64,000 bases of DNA from assembly GCF_021347895.1 (NCBI RefSeq), contig NC_067120.1, positions 18,833,361 to 18,897,360 of the forward strand, written 5' to 3'. The stretch comes from Acanthochromis polyacanthus (Eukaryota; Chordata; Actinopteri; Pomacentridae). Of the stretch, positions 1-10,580 are shown piece by piece (within the stretch, counting starts at the first letter, position 1; the number at the start of each line of letters is the position of its first letter). The notes beneath the pieces are model-generated. The model had not been told where the DNA came from. It was given only the letters and a program-made list of their open reading frames with translations, and did not search any database. The position numbers and the translations under genes were made by a program.

Positions 1-1255
1 TTCAATGAACGGAACATTGTATTTAAAATGAAATTAAAAAGTCCTCCCAGCTTTGTAACTTCTTCTCTAATGTGACAATATGAAGGCAGAGAGGGACACA
101 GAAAAGTATGTGAATCCTGTTACCAAAACAAAAGCATTACAGTGCAGAACATAAATCCAAATGAAAAGCCAGCAGTTTTATAGAACTCTGACTGAGGCTT
201 CAATGGCCTTCTCAGCAAGATTAAGTAAACTGTTTCATCTCTCTTAACGGCTGAAACTCAGCTTTAAGTGCTTTCTTTTGGTAGTACTACCTAAAATAAA
301 CACTTATTAGCTCACAGTAAATGGAGGAGTTCCTGGGTGGCATCAACAATTAGACTCACTGGCTCGTATTTTCAGTCTTTATGAGAGGTGCCTGTGTTCA
401 CAACTATTGATTTTAGCAAGGCCAGTGGAATCAAAAGATGGATTCTCACAGCAAGTGGTGAATCCCATTAAAAGAGGGAAGCTCTATATAACAGACAAAT
501 GGCCCACCATTACAGGCAGAAAGTTTGCAATTAAGATTTATTAGCGTAAGAGATGAATGTGTCTGAAGTACCAAATTTGGTTAAATACCAATATAGTGGT
601 AAATCATGCAATTAATGGTAAGATGACCTGCAGAGAGAAAAGCAGTCTTGAAGGAAACATGCAAAACTGAAGACACAGGCAGCAGCAAGTAAAGTAAAAC
701 AAAGCACAACCACAAACCTCGCAATGGGAGTTACAGTATGTACCAACAAATAAGTGTTAGTGAGTGACATGGTATGTAATCTGCAGGATTTCCTGAGAGT
801 TAATTTCATGATCCAAACAAGTCACCGAGTTGAAAAAAATGCAGACCACCAAGGAAGCCAGACAAGACAAAGGAGGTGAGATGATGTGCAGAGGACTCGG
901 TTTATCCACGTCATTTCTGCTGAGGCGTTATCTAGCCGATTTGGAAAACTAGCAGAGATGATAACATCCTATGAGAATCTTTTTTTCTAACTTACTGTAC
1001 TGCTGCAAACCATATGGCTATAAATCCTGATTAATTATAAATGTGGCGGTCAAGAAACTGTGTTATCACAGTTACCCACAGATGGTGGGAGCTCTTAACA
1101 TAAATCCCTAGAAAAAGAAATAAAACTTACAGACTGGAAACAATAAAACTGACTCACAAGATGAAAACTACTGAAAAAAATGTCAGTGTTGTGCAGCCGC
1201 CACTCATATCACCCATGCATGCAACACAGAGAGAGAAATAACAGCAGCCGCACAC
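1..1255. other. anonymous non-coding DNA
   Basis: AT-rich sequence with no supportable gene, repeat family or RNA. Short open frames here have no recognisable protein content. A GTAAGT-like donor lies on the minus strand near 991-996, but there is no convincing exon next to it. Confidence 0.6.
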
Positions 1256-1273
1256 AAAAAAAAAAAAAAAAAA
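1256..1273. repeat. poly(A) tract (18 A)
   Basis: An uninterrupted run of 18 adenines that follows a short CACACA stretch. No LINE or SINE body could be recognised directly upstream, so it is called a simple repeat and not a retroposon tail. Confidence 0.9.
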
Positions 1274-1434
1274 CATAAAGGGTGTGACAGCAACATGACA
1301 GAAATAAAGAGAGTGCTATGTGTAATAGTGTCATGCGTGCCGTCGTCAAGTTAAATATAGGTTAGCTGAATAAACCTTACTTTTGCAGATGAGTGTAGCA
1401 AAAAAGACATATTTTCTGCAGTCAATATAGTATG

Positions 1435-2204
1435 ACTCAAGATTAGTGCTGGGCAACGATTAAAAATTTTAATCATGATTAATTGCACGATGTTCTGCAA
1501 TTAATCACACTTTTATACATAAGATTAAATAATTAATATAAAAGCATTGTGTTCTGCACTTTTGTTTTTAAAATACTGCTACATGAACAAAAACACAGTA
1601 ATATTTGGTTTGCAAACACTTCAAACAGATTAAGTGCTTTTTAACAGCAGTCTTCCCTTTACAGAGCAGCAGTTACCATATTTCTTGTAAATGTCAGCCT
1701 AAACATTAATATAATCAAACCTAATAAAACCAAAGCTATTTGCCACGTCAAGGGCATTAACATTTTATCTGGTTTGTTATAGAAAAACAAGTTAACCTGA
1801 GAGTCCAGGGCCACGATCATAACATTATAACAGGAACCTTTCCAGCAACAGCAATTTAACATTTATAAATCTGCGTTCTTAGTTTTTTTTCTGAACAGAT
1901 ACCAGTAGAAACATTTTTCTTTTATCAGGGAGCAGCAGAAACAGTCTATACATCGGGGACTGACTATAGCCCGTGTGTGGGTCGCCTGCTGGTGATGGAG
2001 GTTGAGGCTCATAGGTGCCGTCATTCATAGTGATCCCAGGTACTGATCAACATCCAGCCCTCCTGTGACCTATGGTTAGTCTGTCTGTGTATTGGAGCAA
2101 TGGACTTTTGCAATAATAACAGTTAAAAAAAATGCATTTACGCATGACAAAATAATTGTCGGCGTTAATTTATTACCAACTAACGTGCCAAGCCTTACTC
2201 AAGA
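1435..2204. mobile_element. non-autonomous hAT element with 8-bp target site duplication
   Basis: The 754-bp body (1443-2196) starts TTAGTGCTGGGCAACG and ends CGTGCCAAGCCTT. The ends are imperfect inverted copies of the TAGGGCTGGGCAACG-type terminus common in fish hAT elements. Exact 8-bp direct repeats ACTCAAGA flank it at 1435-1442 and 2197-2204, the duplication length expected for hAT transposases. The subterminal AT-rich ATTAA/TAATC motifs are also typical of this family. No transposase domain is visible inside, so it would have moved in trans. The TSD shows the ends are correct; the superfamily call rests on the end sequence plus TSD length. Confidence 0.9.
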
Positions 2205-5200
2205 CACATGGAATAAAGCTTAAACATCCAGGAACTGATGTGATAAAACATTCATACTGTGCAATGTTAATTAAGACGGACTTAAACATGCTTGCGACAT
2301 GGTTTACATTGTAGATTTGCCTTTAAGGTGTTCATGTTGCATCAAGGGCTCATCCATATTGATGAAACACAGGATGGACTGAGTGTAATGGAGTGAATCC
2401 AATGCTATGTACTAAGTGGTTAGATGACTGGCTCTCCATGGGTATGAAGGGTAGGAAGATTCATGAGCCTAAGTGTATTTTGGAGCTGGTTCCAAGTATG
2501 TGTTTGTGCAGCAGCCGGTCACTGCTTAACGGTATACCAAGATCATGGGACTGTCAGAAATTACTGAAAACATGACGCACTCTTCTTTGCGATTCTGATG
2601 ACTGGTCTTGTAACTGAGGTCAGATTACAACTGTCATGCTTCTAATCCAGCAGGGAACACATTGCTAATAATGGATGAGCTTCAAGCACCACACTGCACA
2701 TTCCTGCCAGTGGAACACTAGTGTTGATTTTATGTTGGCAGAACACACTGTTGTTTACATGTGTGACAGCTAATTGTGACCTTTAACTGAAAGGTGGGGG
2801 TACAGACATCGTTCTTGGCTTGTTCTCCTCAACACAATACATATAAGGCATGCAGCAGAGAGAATGTATTGTGTAATCAAAACTCCTCTTTGAGTCCTAA
2901 TTGTATTGAGGGATTCCATAAGGACATGCAGTGGGTGAATTCAGTGACTTGCAACCTGAGCTCATATTTTAGCTGCAACATTAACTACGAATCCTCTGTG
3001 GTTTCTTCAAGTCTCCCAAAGTAAATAAACTAAAAATATGGGCTGCACAAGCCGTTTTAGTAGTGCTGTTGACAGACAGCAATGAGTAATATGACGACCG
3101 AATCACCTCATTATTAGCTCACCTCCTGTAGCTGATTCACTGACAGATTTGACGAGTAACAGCCAATGTGAAACCAGATGATACTGTCAAAACAATGTCC
3201 TCACTGCAGCACTGAGGCTCAGTCATTATCCCCTGACAGTTCCAACTGTCTCAGTCGCCGATGTAGTTTAGCTTCAGTGTACTCAGTGGAGATCGAAGCA
3301 GGTCATTTGCCTTCAGCTTACTGAGTGTTTTTGTCTCTTTTAGGAAGACGTCAAAAAACGGCAAACACAAAAATACATGAACATTAATATGTTGTGATTA
3401 AAGCACACCTGCATGTGTAGCAATGTGTGTATGTGTCACGTTTCATTCCCTTCACCTATTTCTAACCTTTAAGCTAAGAGAAAAATAATAAAAATCTAAC
3501 ACCTTTCCCTAAGGGTGAAGACTGTCAGAAGACACACTGTATGAAATCTTCAGAGGTTGTCTCACTTTCTGCAGCCTGAAGGTTGACTACTGAGCTTCTG
3601 AGTATATTTCATGGAAACAAGACGGGTAAAAATGTATATTATTAATAAAAATTTCATCTGTTTGCAATTGCAGTCTATGGGCTGCATGGCTGAAAGCACT
3701 ACCACCTGGAACCACTGTAGCAAGAAGGGGCATATTCAGGTACTCAAGTGAAACAAACAGAAAGAGTCGGGAGTGGAAACTCAACGAAAAATAGTTAGTG
3801 AGAGAGACCGGGGGAAAAAAACCCAAAAAAGGTGGAGGGAAACAAGACGGCAACAGCATTCCAGTGTAGTGTTTGGTATTGTGCAAGCTCTGGGAGAGTT
3901 GCTGCAGTCTGGCCTGGGAAAGAGCCAGTGCAGGTCCCTGGGGAGACCAACCCGTTGGCCTCCAGACAAACACCAGCAGACACAGCCAGATGTGTGGGAG
4001 TGCATAATACAGACAAAAAGAACAGGCAGATTTAATGACAACACACTCCAAGGAAATACAAATAACAGAGCTTCTTTCCAAAAATAAATACTGGCCATTT
4101 GGAAAATGTGATAACTGCTCAGAGTGAGATTCATTATGTAATGTGTGCTAGTAAAAGACAAAAGATGTCTGGGGAAAGCTGGAGTGTGGAGTTACTATGT
4201 ACATACAAAAGTATAATATATGCTTAGCCTAGAGATATACAGTAACAGTATTCTAATATACACACATGTTGCAGCTGCACATCTAAAATAATGATTGGTA
4301 ACCTTGTGAAACATTCCAGGTTCCGGCTCATTTAAAGCAGAAAAACATTTGAAACCTGCTTTGTAAAACAAACAAATTAATATGACACTATATGTATGCA
4401 GGGGTGGGAATTTTAAGGCTTGAGTAAAAAAACAAATTTACTTCTCTGGATGACTGCATCCAAAAATCCTCCATTCAATTTAAATACAATATTATTAAAT
4501 TTATATAAACTAATAGTAACAATTGATGTAATTTAATGTCTTCCTTTGAAAGAAATGCAAGGCCACTTTTGCAGAGATATTTTTCTCCACTCACATTTAT
4601 ATTTGCATAACTTCTACCCGGTTACATAAATTCTGAGCATGACTAAAATGTTCTTCCAGGAAAATCAGACAACACGCTGCCTCAGTGTCCTTGTCGAGCA
4701 GGTAAAAATGTGCAACGTGATGCTGTCACAGACGAGCTACCTGCTTCTGCTTAGCTTTTAGAGAGGAAAAACTCAGTCATGTGCACATTCAATGTTATGG
4801 TACATTTCTTTTACATTTATGACACAACACTTGCTCACTAAAAGAAGCCTTAAAAGTAGATGACAAAGAAAACAGCCAGAAGGACAAAAAACAGATCTAG
4901 AGGCTGCTTTACATGAAACCTGCTGGCTTTTATGTGTCATGGTCAAACATGAGCCATGTTTCTTTGGGGATGCATAACAACCTCTTGCATGTAACTTCAG
5001 ATTTGAAAGCAGTCATGGGGAAAACGAGGAAATGTGAACATACTGCATCTACGAAACATAAACTGAAACATCCAAACCCTGAATTACTTGCACACAACTG
5101 CGGCACTGTAGCAGGTTTATATTAATGCAGAATCTGGTCGTAGAGCTATAAATAACAAGCATGTCATCATGAGATTTTTTCCCTCTTTCTCACACACACA

Positions 5201-5230
5201 GTTTTCTTTTCTCTGTCTTTCACCTACACC
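2205..5230. other. anonymous non-coding DNA
   Basis: No gene supported. A 164-codon minus-strand frame (3587-4081) and its overlapping frames are open across a GC-richer patch, but they lack a recognisable domain. The patch contains the 3870-3928 segment that resembles 28597-28656 (annotated separately). A purine-rich stretch lies at about 3760-3850. Confidence 0.5.
3870..3928 (+). repeat. diverged dispersed segment, copy A (partner at 28597-28656)
   Basis: By eye this roughly 59-bp segment aligns at about 65% identity to the reverse complement of 28597-28656. The shared blocks are TTTGGT, GAGA..TGCTGCA and GAGCCA, and many of the differences are transitions. In the frame TTT-GGT both copies read V-F-G-x-x-Q-A-L-x-[ED]-L-L-Q-S. 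No known SINE, exon or RNA was recognised. It could be an ancient repeat, an exapted element or paralogous exon debris. Confidence 0.35.
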
Positions 5231-5231
5231 A

Positions 5232-5312
<81 letters not shown>
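5231..5312. repeat. (CA)n microsatellite, interrupted
   Basis: About 82 bp of CA dinucleotides with two AAA interruptions, followed by a short CT run. It produces spurious poly-Cys/Val and poly-Thr/His open frames on both strands, which are not genes. Confidence 0.97.
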
Positions 5313-5316
<4 letters not shown>

Positions 5317-6784
5317 CTCTTTCATACCCACACTCTCCACACTCAGGCGTAAAACTGACACAGTGATTAGCCAGGGGCTGGTTGGTGATGACTGTGGAGA
5401 GCTCATGAAGGTTTTCTCCCCCCTGACTAACATATCACTCCCTCCCCTAAGCTTCCACTCCCTCTACTCTGAGGAACAGAGGCTTGTTTGGCACCAGGAA
5501 GCATCGAGGGTAGCATCGCACTGAGAGCTGAATATTCCTGCGGTGCCGGTGGGGGTGCAATGAACAGCAATCAGTTGGGATCACAGAAAATTCTTTTGCC
5601 TTCTAGACTGTACAATCAAACACTCGCTTCCAAAAATTGCCGGCAATAGTTTCTTTCGCTGGCACAGGCTTTCTTTTAAGGCAAGGCAGGGGGGCGTGAT
5701 CACATCCGGTGATTCTTCTGCTGCATTAATGATTTTCATACTTTATATGAAGTGTACAATCTTTACTTTTTAACGAGAACAAGAAAGACGAAAAGAGAGA
5801 AATTCACAAGTTTTCTTACTCAAAAAGTAATTTAATGACTGTAACATTCCAAATTACAGATGAGATTAACTGGCAAACTTGCACAGTGCATGCAGTTCAC
5901 TTCTTTTTTTTTTATTCCCTGAATCTGAACATGGGCTTTATCTAAATGATACACAGTCATGACATGTTCTATGCTGCTTCTGCCTCGAAAAAATATCTTT
6001 ATATGGTCACTGTTAACTGTTAAGAATACCTACATACACAGTAAGAAGATGTAAAGATCAGGCTTACATGTAAAGATGTAATATGGACCATAAACTATTA
6101 CTCTTTACACATATACATTCAAGACTAACTTATCCAGGCTTTTTGGAATACAGGCATGGGAATATATATGCTGAATATATAGGAGGATACAAGAGAGAGA
6201 CAGCCTCAAGACAAAACTGAAGCTGCTGGAAAAACTTGTCCTACTTTCTTCAAAGAACAATCGCCTGCTTCTGCTACAGCGCTCAACTCTGGGAAAATGA
6301 GAAGAGGGGAACAGATTTGATAACGGTTCCCAATTACCACCAATAAAAAGAAACAGTGTTTCTGCGAGTGAAGAAACTCTCCTCCTTTTCCCATGCTGGT
6401 TTTGGACTGCGTTAGGCTGATGGTAATGGGGGACAGGCTTATTTCGCTAATGATTTAACCATGGCTTTGTCTGTTTCTCTGCCTGCTAACTGTGCTGTTT
6501 GGAGAATGGCTACGCTAATCCAGAAATCTGGCTCCAGCTTGGAAAGCATTCACAGCTGCCTTTGTGTGTTATGTGAAATCAGAGTTTATTCCCAAATGTG
6601 ACAGTCATTGGTGAAAAAACAAAAGAGGAAGGTAAAGGAGATAATTAAAAGTCAATGCACTCCTAATCAGCTTCGTTTCATATCAAAGTTTAACTTCCAT
6701 ATACTGGCATTGCTCCCCATCATTGGGATTTTAAGAAGTGTCATAGAAAATTCTAGAAAAAAATATTTTTAACAGTTACCATAA
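5313..6784. other. anonymous non-coding DNA
   Basis: No coding, repeat or RNA feature could be supported. It contains ordinary AT-rich sequence with a few short homopolymer runs. Confidence 0.55.
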
Positions 6785-6888
6785 TTGACCCTTTGCTAAG
6801 CCCCTCCCACAAATGGCTGCTGTTCAATCCAACCTTAGCAACTGTAACTAGGCACGAGAGGTCTGTCAAGCTTTCAGCAGAAGACAAT

Positions 6889-7088
6889 ATGCCGAAGCGG
6901 TGTGCGTACGGTACTTGCAAGTCCGACGCTCGTTATCCGCAAAGCTTGGAGGGTGGTGTTGATTTTTTTGCATTCCCCAAGCCAAAGACACAAGAAGAAA
7001 GGTGCCGTGGTGGATTAAGCAGTGTGGGAGACCACATGATCAGCTGAATCCCTCCAAAATCAATAAGAACACCTACGTCTGTTCTAAG
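6889..7088 (+). pseudogene. THAP zinc-finger exon of transposon transposase, frameshifted
   Basis: From ATG 6889 the frame opens with MPKRCAYGTC, giving the first two zinc ligands of a C2CH THAP finger (C5, C10), and continues through an FFAFPKPKT segment typical of the family. Near 7006-7010 one base is missing. In the next frame the expected RWIKQCGRPH and NKNTYVCSK follow up to 7088, where a strong donor AAG|GTAAGT begins. The exon is 200 bp, one short of 67 codons, which fits a single-base deletion. THAP domains bind DNA; here the role would have been recognition of the transposon ends. The HF residues that usually follow would lie in a downstream exon, which is deleted. The product is non-functional. 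The start is the only ATG that gives the N-terminal THAP motif. Confidence 0.85.
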
Positions 7089-7204
7089 GTAAGTTGCTAG
7101 CTAACATTAGCTAACCGTAGCTCTGTGTGTTAGGTCAGATAACATTAGCAAAGAAAGATGTCTCAATGGAAGGTTACTTCTCTTAAAACCTGAGCTACTG
7201 TGTA

Positions 7205-7844
7205 TTATTTGAGCAAAATAAATACTGGTGATATGTAGAGACAACTTCTGACATACTGGTAGCAGCAATCTACGGGTCTCCGCCTACGTCTGGCTTTGGC
7301 GACAACAGATGAGATCAGTACTGCATTAATGTTGTAACCCCTTGGTTTGTGCCACTGTTGTGGCAAACTTGTGCAAGATATTGCTGGGCTTTGCTGTGCC
7401 TTAATGAGTTCAAGTGTATAGATCAGCCCCACTATATGTGAGCAATATCCTGCCGCGCTGTAAACAAACACAAATTCAGCTTAGCAAGAAATGGGCAGAC
7501 ACATGATAATGACAGTTGACATAGCATTAACTTAAATGTATATAATACATATCAGCTTACCCTGCTGTACAAGAACATTGTTGTTCTTGTATATGATTAT
7601 TTTTGACGTGAAGTGACAATACATGGGGTGTTTGGCGCTTACACTGAGATCTGTGCACTTTTCCCTCTATTTTAACGTCCTCTTCATTTGCACTCCGCCA
7701 ACATTTAATCTGGTGAATGTAGTTCTCAAAAGCATATCGGAGACCCTTCTGTCTGCTTCTCTCAGATATCGCTGTAGAATATGTCCAGAAATGTGCACAT
7801 ATCTCCTGAGAAATATCACTCACCGGTACCGCTAAAAACTCCAT
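7205..7844 (-). pseudogene. SWIM zinc-finger 5' part of a YqaJ-type nuclease gene of the transposon
   Basis: Read on the minus strand, exon 1 runs from ATG 7844 to 7561 (94 codons plus 2 bases). It ends in CSCTAG before a GTAAGC donor. An intron of 103 bp (7458-7560) ends in TTTACAG. Exon 2 (from 7457) continues in phase with AAGYCSHIVGL. Together they form CxC-(x)n-CxH, the SWIM zinc-finger pattern that in cnidarian and fish transposons precedes a YqaJ exonuclease domain. Upstream, GKVHRSQ also matches the family. The frame stays open to 7205, but a conserved RRRRRPVDC stretch is followed by unrecognisable sequence, so the real exon probably ends near 7257 and the nuclease part is gone. It lies convergent to the THAP exon. 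The splice reading is inferred from the sequence; the exact 3' limit is uncertain. Confidence 0.75.
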
Positions 7845-7919
7845 ATTTCATGCTAGGAGGGAAAGCTTGACAGGCGTAGCAACAGTAACCAAGGGGGGTG
7901 GGGCTTAGCGAAGGGTCAA

Positions 7920-10191
7920 CTGCAATAGTAATCACAGCAAAAACAACAACCACTTGATCAATATTTGCAGCATTTTTTGTCAAGTAGTTTTGGGAGAGAC
8001 ATGCATATGTCATTTTTACAACCTGAGAAATCATATTTCTGAGTATCTTAAGGTAAAAAGAGGAGCAGGCCAAGAAAATACTGCTGGCATCAAGAGCTTG
8101 AAAGATAATACTGCATCATCCAATTACACTCAACCCAACACCATATCTGCTCTTAACTGCCAAGTGCAAAACAAACCAACAGCAGCAAAAACTAATGGAT
8201 ACTGGAGAAGGCAGAGGCTGTGGGAGAGAAGCCATCCTACGCCACTATCGCTTCCAGATGAAATGCGCAGGGGACGAAGGCGAGGAGATGCCTGTGGGTC
8301 AAAAGCTTTGAAATGGAGAATCTATGTATGCTTTGTACAGCAGTTCACTCAGGGTACAACACCTCTGCCTTTGCCTGAACAAGCATTTTATCCACCTTGC
8401 TTCTGCCACCCAGCCTGAAACTATATGAGCTGGCACATGTGTGTGAAACCAACCCTGATGGGTCTCATTAAAATAGAAGAAAAAGAAATTCAAAAAATAA
8501 ATAAATAAAAAAAAAATCACACATTTCCTCCTCGTGAGGGGGAGTATTTGCTGCCAGCAAGTGTTTTCTGCTACTACAGGTAATAAGATATGAAAAATGT
8601 GCTCATTTCAGCATTAGTAGTTTCCATATATGCCACATGTATCAGTTTCTTAAAGGGGTATTAAGAATTATCATAAATTTAGCTGCAATTTTTTTTTCCA
8701 ATTCTCAGCTATTTTTTCTGCAAATACTTCTGGGGTAAGGACTTTGCTTGATTTGTACCGCTTGGCTTCCCAGCATACGTTTCATTTGTTTTAATAATGC
8801 CCTTTGATTTATATTACAAAACCCAGTACCCTGCCATTTAGTCCATATCTTCAAGGTCGCCATACAAAGCACCAGAGAAAACCAAATGTTACAGACAAAA
8901 CTAAAGCAAAGATAGCCGTCTGGTGTTTCTTTGTAAAAGGTCAAGTACAGCACATGAAGTATCTATTGTTATTACACACACACCCAACAGTAACATCTGT
9001 GGTGGGAGCTGTGGAGACTGAACACATGCAAATAGAGCAGGACCCAAACCTACAGAGACACGACAACACAGATGGCTGCTTTTTACCCAGCTGGCACTGA
9101 GACATATGGAAACAGAGATCATTAGTGAGATAATAGGTGCATGACAATGTTAGCAAAGGTAAGTCATCATCAACAAAATCCTTAAAAAATGTAAACATTT
9201 TGCTGAACCTTTACACAGAACAAAAGTGCTCAAGTATATAAGCACTGCACTAAATGATATCTGGATATTGACAATACATAAAATCAATATTTTTGGAAGA
9301 ACCAGCCCCCCCCAATAAAAAAAATACTTAAAGAGACAAAAACAACAAAACAAAACTCTGTCAACCCTAACCCCGGGCTCAGAGAAGGCATCCATCTGCA
9401 ATTATAAGGTGATATTATACTATTTTGGGGTTCACAGCTCATTCCACAAACTCCAGCTGGCAAAAAATAATTACAAAGTTTCTTTCGTAAAAGAGATATA
9501 GAGCTTCAGATATTAAAATCTAATCCTGGTCTAATAGGAAAAAAATGTGATGTGGAAACATGAAGACTTCATTGCACACATGACGAGAATGGCCTTTTAG
9601 TAATGCAGGAGAAATCTTGTATCCTGCAGTTAAAACTAGAAATTAAATGATGATACTGGATTTATATATGAGGGAGGAGGTGCTGATTTCATTTGAAGAA
9701 TCAGGCAAATTAACTTTTTATGAAAAACTATATTAGATACAAATTTATACTAAGGCAGAATATTTGTATATATCTTTGGCCATGCCTGGAGGGGATCTTT
9801 ATGCTTGAATTTACAACATTTGACATCAAAATCTAATATTCATATGATGTTTCACTGCATAATTTAGCTGCAGTGCATCTTATCTGCTTCTTCAGTTATT
9901 CAGGACATTAGGCCCTGTGGCAAAAAAACAAACAAACAAACAAAAAACAATAAATGATGTTCCCAAAAAAATTACAGGAGCTGTTATACATACAGGCAGG
10001 TGACAAATTAACTGAAAGACCTAAACCTTTGATGCCTACAGCTATGGGATCCGGTGGCTCTTTGATGCTGTGAGCGTCATTTGGGTCCAATCATTCTCTA
10101 AGAGGGAACAGTCACTCCAAATCAGTCTGTTCTGAGTAATCACCTACATCGTATAATAAAACATTTCTATCTTAATGAAAGTGGTAGCTTC
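7920..10191. other. anonymous non-coding DNA
   Basis: No gene supported. The 154-codon plus frame at 7954-8418 lacks any recognisable motif. AT-rich simple sequence occurs near 8490-8517 (ATAA units) and 9928-9944 (CAAA units). An exon-like acceptor/donor pair at about 9090-9158 on + has stops in all three frames. Confidence 0.5.
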
Positions 10192-10440
10192 TAGGGCTGG
10201 ACTGAATATCCGGATATCCAAATATGCGGTTGTTAAGGTGGTATTCGAATATTTATTTCCGAATATTCGAATCCTCCCCCTCCCTCACTTTGGACGATGT
10301 CGCACGATCAGTATTCGGCTTGTCAATTCGCGCACCCCTCCTCCATTGGACGTTGCGAACTGATCGTAATGTGAGGCTCGCTCCGTTCTGTTACGTTCTG
10401 TCTGTCCGTCCCTTACGAACCAAATATTCGGCTCGTCCCA
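10192..10440. mobile_element. hAT-like end fragment rich in AATATTCG motifs
   Basis: The segment begins TAGGGCTGGACTGAATATCC, which resembles the TAGGGCTGG terminus of fish hAT elements. It then carries repeated TATTCGAATATT-type palindromes before GC-richer sequence. No matching right end or duplication is visible, because Tc1-derived sequence starts at about 10441. Called from the end sequence only. Confidence 0.4.
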
Positions 10441-10580
10441 CTGTGTTAGCTAATGGTGTTGAAAGGCTAATTAATGATTAGAAAACTCTTGTACTCTGCT
10501 AGCACTCGAACAAAAGAGGGAGTTTTCATGGAAAACATAAAATTGTCTGGGTGACCCCAAACTTTTGAATGATAGTGTGT
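10441..10580. mobile_element. Tc1/mariner terminal fragment
   Basis: The segment from GTGTTAGCTAATG to ACTTTTGAATGATAGTGTG matches, from memory, the terminal region of a fish Tc1-like element: GAGTTTTCATGGAAAACA, then GGGTGACCCCAAACTTTTGA at the outer end. Only one end is present, and there is no transposase. Confidence 0.75.

Larger units (their letters stand above)
6785..7919. mobile_element. internally deleted ISL2EU-like (PIF/Harbinger-related) DNA transposon
   Basis: The element is about 1,135 bp with inverted ends. The left TTGACCCTTTGCTAAGCCCC and the reverse complement of the right end match at 22 of 24 positions. A second perfect 13-bp inverted pair, CTGTCAAGCTTTC, lies subterminally at 6863-6875 and 7861-7873. 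Two convergent gene starts sit just inside the ends: a THAP exon on + and a SWIM zinc-finger gene on -. A THAP-transposase gene paired with a YqaJ-nuclease gene is, from memory, the layout of ISL2EU elements. The distal parts of both genes (DDE catalytic domain, YqaJ nuclease) are missing, so this is a deletion derivative. No clean target duplication is seen: the left flank is AT and the right flank AC. A P-element affiliation (also THAP) is less likely because of the SWIM gene. Confidence 0.8.

Noticed and set aside
3587..4081. 164-codon minus-strand open frame
   Set aside because: No domain, overlapping open frames on both strands, and a cysteine/leucine-rich composition that follows local purine/pyrimidine bias.
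5117..5433. Open frames of poly-Val/Cys and poly-Thr/His
   Set aside because: They are translations of the CA/GT microsatellite.
9092..9158. Plus-strand exon-like segment with TTTTTACCCAG acceptor and GTAAGTC donor
   Set aside because: Stops in all three frames; at best non-coding, and no other support.
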